Positions 7,865 to 16,060 of a stretch of DNA of 20,497 nt are shown in pieces. Every line of letters begins with the position of its first letter. The first letter of the stretch is position 1. The notes beneath the pieces are model-generated. The model was given only the letters and a program-made list of their open reading frames with translations, was not told the origin of the DNA and did not search any database. Position numbers and translations under genes: made by a program. This stretch comes from Obelidium mucronatum (Eukaryota; Chytridiomycota; Chytridiomycetes; Chytridiales; Chytriomycetaceae): assembly GCA_025765595.1 (NCBI GenBank), contig JAIVFH010000431.1, forward strand, positions 1 through 20,497, given 5' to 3'.

Positions 7865-10207
7865 TCACCCAAGCAACCCACCAACAGACCCCGAAATATC
7901 CGGACATGCAAACTGCGTCGTACCCGAGAAACTCGGCTTATACCCCGTCCAACTCAAAATCGCCAAATTAATGCTCACAGTATACGCCATCTTGATGGAC
8001 GACCCACTGCCCGTGCATTTTGACGCAAACAAGCTCAAGGCAGGATCACTCGCCACCCCAGACAGCCCTGGTTTCGACAAACTGTACATTACAGTCAATG
8101 GCATCATGAATTGAGTGTCCTTGTTTGCTGCAAATGTCACGCTTCCGGATTGGCCGTTGACGTTGGCGTTTGGGATGGGTGTCTTGTCGTCGGTTCCCAG
8201 GAGTTGTCCTGAAAAGAGGACATTGTTGACTGTGATTGATTCGTAGTTTGGGCTAAAGACGTTCACGTTGACGGCTAAATTGATTTGGACGACGAATGGT
8301 TGTTGGGCGCTGGCTGTGGTGAGGGATCCGGATGCAGTGAAGGGGATGGTGTTTGGGTTGAGGAATGGTTCGCTGATTTTTACGTTTGGAATACGAGGCC
8401 ACTGTTTTTTGTATAATTTAGTATTGCAAATTGATTTTAAATGATGAAGGAGGAAGTAGGACAAGAAAGTAAGAAGGAGCAGGTAAACTCCTGCCTACGG
8501 CAGTTTTGGTGAAAAAGAAAGAATACACCGCCGAAGGCGGTAGGAAAACATCACCGAAGGCAACAACGCCGAAGGCGTCAAGAAAAAGGAAAAAGAGAAT
8601 ATACCGCCTCCGGCGGTGGGACCCGCCTACGGCGGTAAACTCCTGCCTTCGGCAGTTTTGGTGAAAAAGAAAGAAAAAAAAAAGAATATACCGCCTTCGG
8701 CGGTGGGACCCGCCTACGGCGGTAAACTCCTGCCTTCGGCAGTTTTGGCGAAAAAGAAAGAAAAAAAAGAAAATATACCGCCTCCGGCGGTGGAACAAAT
8801 CACCGCCTCCGGCGGTGGGACCCGCCTTCGGCGGTATAATTACCAACCAAAAAGTAGGCAGCAACACCCAATCCCGCAAGAATCAAAAAAACAATCAAAG
8901 AAACAGTCAAACAACACCCCTTCCTCGTCTTGAAGCAACAACAATAACGTCTACGTTCCTCTTTCCGCCTCAACCTTTCCTCTTCCCTCCTCAATCTTGA
9001 TTGTGGTTGTTGATTCAAACCCAAAGGACTGGGTTGATAATTGTTATTGTTGTTGTTTGTTCCGTAGGAACCAAGGGGAGCATTAGCAGAGAGAGGCTTT
9101 GCGTCATCCGAGAGGGAAGCAGGAACAGGAGAGTAGGAAACACGTTTGGCACCAGGTGGGAGTCGTGAGTAGTATGCTTCATCTTCACTGAGTGGTTTTG
9201 CTACTGTATGTGTGTGTGAATGTGTGTGTGGATGATGGGTTAAGTATGTATTATGGTGCCTTTGTGCGAAAGTAGAATCGCCTACGGCGATAAAACAAAA
9301 AAAAAAAAAACCAACCCATCTCAGGACTCTTTTCTGAAGCCAAAGCACTGTTCAAATACGCAGCTTCCTGATCCTTGACAGAATAAGACACGCGTTTTGA
9401 GCCCGCAGGAAGACGAGACATGTAAGCAAGTTCATCGTCATGATCACCACGAATCGGCTGAGCTGTAGCCCCATAGGCCGTGACGGTAGAAGCCGCATAG
9501 GGATTGTTGTAGTAGGCAGCGGCCGCTGAGGAGGAAGCGACCATGGGGGCAGCGTAATGCTGGTGGTGCTGGATAGGTTGCTGGTACAGTTGCGGCTGGT
9601 ACTGCTGGTACGGCGGCTGGCTCTGGGCGAGGATTGGCTGACTCATCGCATACTGGTTCTGCGTCAGCGTCAGGTCCGGCGACGGCGTCGCACTCTTACT
9701 CGCGCCCGCACTCGCACCCGCGGCATCGACGCGCTCAGCCCGGCTGCCGCTGAGGCGCGCCAGCGCACTCGCGGGGACCACGTCGGCCGTCGCAAGCCGC
9801 CGCAGCGACGCCTCGGCGGCTTCTGATTGGTCGACGGCGGCGAACGACTGCACGGACGCGCGGTTGCCGGGCGCGGTGTCCGGCGAGTTGTCTAAGGAGT
9901 TGTCTAACGAGTTCTCGAACGAGTTGCCGCCGGCGTACCCCGGCAGCGGCTCCTCGTCCGCCACGATGCGCGTCTGCGTCGCCTCCTTCAGCTTCGCGGC
10001 GATGCCCGCCGACGCCGCCGCCGACGCCGCCGCTGTTTCGTCCGCGAGAAGCGTCGTCTCGGACGCCTTCGCAGCCTCGACCGGCGGCTCCCAGCGAGAC
10101 CCGTGCTCCGCATGCGAGTAGTAGAACGCCTGGTACTGCTCGTTAAAGTGCTTGGTCCAGCCAGGGGGCAGCTGCGAGGAGGAGGCGGAGGAAGAGGAGG
10201 AGCTCAT
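7865..10207 (-). CDS. WW domain - membrane segment - LEA_2-like protein
   Basis: Minus-strand exons 10207-9316, 9203-8848 and 8401-7865 join in phase to 594 aa. A WW domain sits at residues 13-42 (LPPGW...FYYSH...RWEPP; Trp17, Tyr29/30, Trp39, Pro42). A long Ala, Gln and Tyr-rich region follows. Two near-copies of a motif, DELAYMSRLPAGSKRVSYS (258-276) and DEAYYSRLPPGAKRVSYS (305-322), flank intron 1. After an Asn run and Arg/Glu-rich helix, a Cys-rich RRYCCCFKTRKGCC precedes one membrane segment (395-416). The rest, starting WPRIPNVKIS, resembles the LEA_2 (LEA14-like) fold. Inferred topology: WW domain in the cytosol, LEA_2 part in a lumen or outside; the Cys cluster may be palmitoylated. 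WW domains bind Pro-rich ligands. Both introns carry GC hairpin repeats. The architecture is firm; the LEA_2 call is by pattern. Confidence 0.85.
8491..8835. repeat. Array of about 13 GC-rich hairpins in intron 2 of the WW/LEA_2 gene
   Basis: The 446-nt intron 8402-8847 is packed with perfect inverted repeats: 8491-8503, 8527-8541, 8566-8578, 8603-8617, 8623-8635, 8643-8655, 8690-8704, 8710-8722, 8730-8742, 8777-8791, 8802-8816 and 8822-8834, plus a decayed one at 8551-8561. Stems are ACCGCC/GGCGGT, CTGCC/GGCAG or ACGCC/GGCGT; loops are TTC, TCC, TAC or GAA. Part forms a tandem array with an 87-nt unit (starts at 8597, 8684 and about 8769), each unit holding three hairpins and a GAAAAAGAAAGAAAAA tract. 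Confidence 0.92.
9277..9291. repeat. Single GC hairpin in intron 1 of the WW/LEA_2 gene
   Basis: ATCGCCTACGGCGAT is a perfect 6-bp stem with a TAC loop. It sits close to the donor end of the 112-nt intron 9204-9315, which starts GTTGGT on the minus strand. It may be a minimal form of the larger arrays. Confidence 0.85.
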
Positions 10208-11257
10208 TGATTGACGATTGATGACGATGACGATGAAAATAAAAATGTCGCTTTCTATTTGCTTTCAACGGAAATCTCGTTGAACCTGATTGAACCCAAG
10301 TTTCGCTTTTTCGCTTTAAGGCGGCCAAGATAATGGGATGCGATAAAACAGAAGCTGCAATTAGTTCTTTGCCTTGTTTGTTAATGGAATCTGTGACTGC
10401 CATCTCTTCATTGATTTCTGATTGGATCATGATTCATGCAGTGATGGAAGAAGCTCACTGCTCCCACCAAAGGCCACAACAACAGTGAACAACTATGTGA
10501 CAGTCGCTTTTTTTTCAGTTGACTTAATTCGGCGCCGTAATATTACTGATTTGGCTGGTTAGTTAATTTAGAGCACGCTTGTGCGACTGACGACTGACGT
10601 GTGTGGGTTGGGGGGGCATGCAATGCATGCGTGCGTGCGTGTGCTTGTGTGCATGTGATGGACTTTTTCCTTGTTTGAATTCATTTGCAAACTCAAACTG
10701 GCAAAATCACAAGTTCACTGTGCATGAATGGTTCCATTTGACTCTATTCTATGAGACTTGAAAGCAGTCCGACGGTTATCTCAGTGTACCAATCCCACAG
10801 CCACTCTACCTCCTCGAATTTTGGGGTTGTTTTGAGTCCGGATTTTTTTTTTTGTGTAATTTTACAATAGGGGTGCTTCTTTAGACACCCGGCTCCAATT
10901 CTTCAAAACAAAAAATAGAGGAAGCAAACCTTTTTACTAAAAAAGCAGAGTTCCACTTTGAAACTCAGATTAAAATAATAAAATCTGTTATACGAACACT
11001 TTTTCTTTCTTACTCCTCTCTTGTTTCTGACGAGAGGTCACAGTACCCGAAAATGACGTTTAAGGAAAATTTTGTCTCATTGTTCTTTTTTTTTCCCTCC
11101 AACACGTTTTTGTGTAATCGAAGTTGCGCAATTTCTGATAGGGGGTGTTTCAGCAGGGCCACCCTGCCACTGTCCAAAAATAGGTACTCAAGGCTGAACA
11201 AGGCAAAAACCGCCGCCTCCTTTTTTCTCATTCAAAACATCTCAAAAAAAGAAACCA
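10208..11257. other. Divergent intergenic region of 1,050 nt
   Basis: The starts of the WW/LEA_2 gene (minus) and the Glu-rich gene (plus) face away from each other across this stretch, so it should hold both promoters. I see no TATA box close to either start. CCAAT occurs at 10787-10791 and 10895-10899. An alternating purine-pyrimidine stretch lies at about 10616-10660. No tRNA, rRNA or convincing ORF is seen; the open frames here are short and do not splice to neighbours. Confidence 0.45.
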
Positions 11258-12972
11258 ATGTCACTCAACGCTGCCTTGCAATCCCTGAATGTAAGATACC
11301 TTTGCCCCCGTTTCATAATTGCCTTTTTTTGGATCTCATGTGGCACTGCTACCCCCCCTAGATCACCCAACCAGCTGGAGCTCCACCAGCTGCCGGTGCC
11401 GCCGCTGCTCCAGCCAAGAAGGAGAAAATGTCCCTCGGAAAGAAGGTTCTTATTGGTGCTGCTGTTGTCGGTGCTGGTGCCTTGGCCTTCCATGGTAATT
11501 ATGTTCTTTCCCAACCTCCCGCCCCCAACCCAATTTGTCGGACTTTTCTGGAAGTTCCACTTCCCCCCCGCGCCCTCTTCCCTTTCTCGATTCTCTTTCT
11601 CTGTCTCTTTTTTGCCGTATCTAATTCTTAAAACCACTAACAGCATGGAAGAAGAGCAAGAAGGCTAAGCTTGAAAAGGAAGAAGCCAAGAAGCAATACA
11701 AGCAATACTTGATTGAACAAAAGAAGGCTCAGAAGCAAGCCGCGCTGGACGCCAAGAAGGTTGCTGCCGCTGAAGCTCGGTAAGGGAGAGGAGTGAAGGG
11801 GGTGGGGTAATTTTTGTTCAAACTAACCAAATGAATCAACAGTGCCGCTGCCGCTGAAAAGAAGGCCGCCGCAGCTGTCGCCGGTGCCAAGAAGGGAACC
11901 AAGAAGCCAGCCGGAAAGAAGCCAGCCGCCGGCAAAAAGTCCGCCGCCCCAGGCACCAAAACCGTTGCCACCCGCGGTGCCCCCAAATCCGCCGACGAAA
12001 AGAAAAAGAACCACACTGCCCTCAAGGCCGCTCTTGCCGGGGTCGTTGTCCTTACTCTGATCCTGTGGTTGGCTCAGAACCCAGGAAAGTCTGAACGTGA
12101 ATACCAGACCTACTATGTCGAGGCCAACAGGCCCAAGGCGCAGGCTGCGGGTGTTGAGTTCTGGACTTATGAGGAGTGGGTTATTGTTAGTATCCTTCCT
12201 TTTTTTTTTTAATCTCGTTTGATGTTGGGTCTAAATGGCTGGTTTTTTTTTTTGTTATTAGCAACAAGGTTACCCAGCTGGAGGAGACTACTACGCCGAG
12301 TACGACTCATACTACTACGAAACCACCACCTACTACGAGACTACCTACGAATCGTGGTACAACACTGAAGAATTCGAGGATGATGGTTTGTTTTTTTTCA
12401 TGTCCACAGCTTGATAAAATCGCGCACACCCAATTTTTCTAAACCCCCCTCAATAATTATAGAATGGGTAGAAGGTGAAGAGTACTACGTTGAAGAGGAA
12501 TACGAAGTCGAAGAAGAGTACGAGGAAGAGTACGAAGTTGAAGGAGAGGAGGAAGAGGAGGAAGAAGAAGAGGAAGAGGAGGAGGAATACGAAGAGGAGG
12601 AGGAAGATGAGGAAGATTACGATATCGATGACGATGAAATTGATTACGGTGGTGAGTGTTTTTGGCTTTTAATTCATGGTTCGAAACGTGTAAACTCTTT
12701 AATCCAATAGATGACGATGAAGAGGAAGAAGAAGAAGAGGAGGAAGAAGAGGCTGAAGAAGAAGCCGAAGAGGAAGAAGAAGAAGCTGAAGAAGAAGAGG
12801 AGGAGGCTGAAGAAGAAGCAGGTTTGTGTTCACTCTCTTCATCATCCATTTACAATTTGTTCTTACCAAAAAAAAACCCCCCCCATTTCAAAATTATTTA
12901 GAAGAGGAAGAGGAGGAAGCTGAAGAAGAAGCTGAGGAGGAAGCTGAGGAGGAAGGTGAAGAGGAAGAGTAA
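11258..12972 (+). CDS. Unrecognised membrane protein with Lys-rich middle and long poly-Glu tail, 379 aa
   Basis: Eight exons join in phase: 11258-11290, 11362-11494, 11644-11779, 11843-12185, 12262-12385, 12463-12651, 12711-12821 and 12902-12972. I recognise no family. Residues 12-33 are Ala/Pro-rich. A short hydrophobic helix lies at about 40-54 (VLIGAAVVGAGALAF), then a strongly basic Lys/Ala region, partly coiled-coil-like, to about 158. A second membrane helix spans about 160-178 (ALAGVVVLTLILWLA). After a Tyr-rich stretch (about 216-256) the last 120 or so residues are almost all Glu, with Ala, Tyr and Asp. The basic loop and acidic tail are opposite in charge and could pair with each other or with a partner; that is inference. 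Introns 5-7 are all phase 1. Splicing is well supported because every exon is open and phases agree. Confidence 0.82.
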
Positions 12973-13034
12973 ATTTGTTCATAAGCGTATCCTGGGACTC
13001 TTTTTTCCTCTTGTAATTTCATTTCTCGGTATTA

Positions 13035-13040
13035 AATAAA
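13035..13040 (+). terminator. Likely poly(A) signal of the Glu-rich gene
   Basis: AATAAA lies 62 nt after the stop codon. The next gene starts only about 120 nt downstream, so 3' processing and the next promoter are tightly packed. Confidence 0.4.
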
Positions 13041-13162
13041 TCAAAAACGTTATTATTGTACACAGTGTTAATCGTATTACTCTCTGTTCTTTCTCCATCT
13101 ACTTATTGTATTGTATTTCTTCAGTATTAATATTTCTTCCTTAATTTATTTCTTTTTTCGAA

Positions 13163-15318
13163 ATGAGTGAGTATAAAGCGCCAGCATCCAGACAACTTCA
13201 ACAACAACAAGCCAGCAACAACTGCATGCGATTCTGTATAGGTTGTATTTAAATCGCCGTCTGGTTTTTTGCAACAGGTTTCAGCTTTGGCCAGCCATCA
13301 ACAGGGTCGACTGGAGGTTTCTCATTCGGATCAACGCAGCCAGCACAACCAGCACAACAAGGTGGGAAAATACTCCTACGTAGTCGAGAGGACAGTTTTT
13401 TTTTAACTCTCTCTCGTTTCGTTCTTCTAAAGGCGGTTTGTTTGGCGCGCCAACCCAACAACAACCACAGCAGCCAGCAGCACCAGGAGGAGGTTCGTTG
13501 TTGTTCCTTTTTTCTAGCTTGCAACAAGCCGCGATGGTTTTCAATTGAAATATTTGTTTGCCTTCAGGCTTCTCGTTTGGTCAAGCAGCAGCAGCTCCTC
13601 AACAACCAGCAGCAGGCGGTTAGTAGATAAAAAAAAAACCGCAGATTACTTCCAACAGCCAAAAAAAAACACGTCTTTTCGCGAGGAGAATTCCAGTTTT
13701 TTTTATGTGATTTTAACGTCTATTCAGGTTTCGGATCTGCTCCCGCACCTGCATCAGGAGGAGGAGGATTCTCTTTTGGATCAACCACTGCAGCAGCACC
13801 AGCGAGTGGAGGGTTATTTGGAGCAGCAGCACCTGCAGCTAGTGGCGGTGGTGGATTGTTTGGTCAACCAGCTGCGGCGGCACCAGCTCCAAGTACAGGC
13901 GGATTCGGATTCGGTTCTCAACCAGCAGCACCAGCTGCAGCATCTGGCGGTGGTTTCGGATTCGGAGCAGCAGCGGCTCCAGCAACATCTGCACCAGCAG
14001 CAGCAACGGGAGGTTTTGGCTTTGGGACCGCCGCGCCTGCGCCATCTGGAGGATTGTTTGGAGCAGCTCCGGCCCCCGCAGCAGCAGCAGCAGCAGCACC
14101 GGCGGCGGCAACGGGTGGTTTTAGCTTTGGTGGGAGTGCACCAGCGGCTGCGGCAGCCGCGCCAGCTTCTACAGGTGGTGGATTTGGGTTTGGTGCTCCT
14201 GCGGCAGGAGGTGCGGCGGCGCCTGCAAGTGGGGGGCTTTTTGGTGCTCCAGCAGCAGCAGCTGCGGCGGCCGCGACTTCAGCTGCTCCAGCCGCGTCTG
14301 GTGGTTTGTTTGGTGCCGCTCCGGCGGGTGGATTGTTTGGTGCACCAGCTGCGGCCAAACCTGCGACGCCTGCAGCTTCAGGTTTTGGATTTGGCGCGCC
14401 TGCTGCTTCTACTCCTGCTGCTGCAACGGGCGGGTTGTTTGGAACACCTGCGCCTGCTAGCTCTGGGTCAGCTGCGCCAGCGAGTGGGGGACTGTTTGGG
14501 GCACCTGCGGCTGCTAGTTCTGCGACAGCGGCGCCGGCAAGTGGGGGGTTGTTTGGTGCAACAGGGGCGACGGCGGCGGCAGCGCCAGCGGCTGGGGGAT
14601 TGTTTGGTGGTGGTGCGACAACTGCTGCACCAGCTTCTGGAGGGCTGTTTGGAGCTGCAACAACGACGGCTGCCCCAGCTGCTGGAGGGTTATTTGGAGG
14701 AGCAGCCGCAGGTACCGGTGCCTCAACAGGTACGCCGGCAGCGGCGCCGGCGACTGGAGGAGGACTCTTTGGTGCTCCTGCAGCCACCCCTGCAGCGCCA
14801 AAAACGGTTTCTTTCGGATCAACCACCCCTGCTCCGGCGGGAACGGCGGCTGCGGAGGCACCAAAAGCTGCCACTGGATTTGGATGTAAGGATTTTATTT
14901 TTCAAAGTGTATTTGTTGTTTGGCTGATTGTTGGGAATAATCAAGTTGGCGCAGCTGCAGCAGCAACTCCAGGTCCACTGAAAGTTGGAGACTTATCAGG
15001 CAGTTTGTACCGATTTTTTTTCCGCTGTATTCCCGTCACGTTAATCGATTCTGTCTGTGCTTTTTTGTAGCTACACCTGGTGCCGCCACAACCGCACCAA
15101 CCAAATCAATTTTGTCGACATCAGGCACCGCTGCTACTGCAAGTACCCCAGCATCAACTGCTCCTGGTTTGAAAGCATTGAAGGGGAAAACGTTGGACGA
15201 ACTTGTCAACAAATGGCAACAGGAGCTTGATAACTGCACAAAAGATTTTCACCGACAGGCAGTTGAAGTCAGTGTTTGGGATCGTATGTTGATTGAGAAT
15301 GGGCACGATGTAAGTATT

Positions 15319-15357
<39 letters not shown>

Positions 15358-15998
15358 GCGATTTGAAGTGGGGTGAATGACTGGTCCTTTTTTTGCTTCA
15401 GATTACTCAATTATACCAAGGAATCTCAAAAGTAGACGAAACCCAAACCCAAATCTCACAAACACTGGAATATATTGATGGTCAGCAATCCGAACTAGCG
15501 CAGGTGTTGGATCAATACGAAATGTCTGTTCGAGCCCTCTTGGAAGGTGGTGATAAAGTTGGCAGCAACAACAACCCAGGAGGACTTGCTGGAGCGTCAT
15601 CGTCTGTCAACACTGTTGGCGGAGCACAATCTGCCCAAATTCTTCGCGAGCCACTCCGTATGACTGGAGCCGATGAGGAACGTGAAAGAGCATATCTTGT
15701 GGCTGAGAGTTTGAACAAACAAGTGGACGACATGGCGAGACAGTTGGGATCTATTGTTGACGAAATCAATGGAACAAGACGAAACAGCACCACCAGTAGT
15801 AGTGGAGGTGGTAAAGATGATGGAGCCATGAGCAAGATTGTACGGATTTTGGATACACATTTGACGAGTCTGCAGTGGTTGGATTCGACGGCTGATGAGT
15901 TGAATGCTAAAGTTTCAGATCTGAAGCAGAAGGGGAATGGGGCTAGTGCAGAAGCGGAGCGGGTTCATCAGAGGCATGCCTTGTCGGGTGGAAGATGA
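13163..15998 (+). CDS. NSP1: Nucleoporin Nsp1/Nup62 homologue, 746 aa
   Basis: Exons: 13163-13166, 13278-13361, 13433-13492, 13568-13618, 13728-14885, 14955-15002, 15071-15309 and 15402-15998. The 4-nt first exon is chosen because ATG-A is followed by a perfect GTGAGT donor and splicing yields MSFSFGQPSTG, a typical Nsp1-like start. A readthrough or a start at 13226 is possible but gives an odd MRFCIG. Residues to about 465 are FG repeats in Ala/Pro/Gly-rich sequence: about 14 GLFG and about 10 F[SG]FG. From LKALKGKTLDELVNKWQQEL (about residue 504) to the end is the Nsp1_C coiled coil, including DRMLIENGHDITQLYQGI and AYLVAESLNKQVDDMARQLGSI. In the known complex this part pairs with Nup57/Nup54 and Nup49/Nup58 in the central channel. 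All six introns in the FG part are phase 1. The symbol rests on the C-terminal domain. Confidence 0.92.
15320..15356 (+). repeat. 37-nt poly(T) tract in intron 7 of the nucleoporin gene
   Basis: An unbroken T run starts about ten bases after the GTAAGT donor of intron 15310-15401. Its length is likely to vary between isolates and is prone to sequencing error. Confidence 0.9.
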
Positions 15999-16060
15999 TT
16001 TGTGTGTGTGTTTTTTTAATTAGTTTGTTTATTTCATAAAAATGCTTTTTTCAGAGCGTG

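Noticed and set aside
8491..8835. CRISPR-like array
   Set aside because: Spacing is irregular, repeats are 13-15 nt self-palindromes, there are no constant-length unique spacers, and the array sits in a eukaryotic intron.
10208..11257. tRNA or other structured RNA gene
   Set aside because: I found no cloverleaf with a T-arm consensus; only short weak stems such as GGGTG/CACCC near 10872-10890.
12457..12849. Minus-strand poly-Ser frame
   Set aside because: It is the antisense of the Glu-rich exons and crosses two introns.
13918..14874. Long minus-strand Ala/Pro frame
   Set aside because: It is the antisense of the FG repeats; codon periodicity follows the plus-strand gene.
13545..14927. Long plus-strand frame rich in Leu, Gln and Arg
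   Set aside because: It is a shifted reading of the Ala/Gly-rich FG repeats of the nucleoporin gene and crosses its introns.
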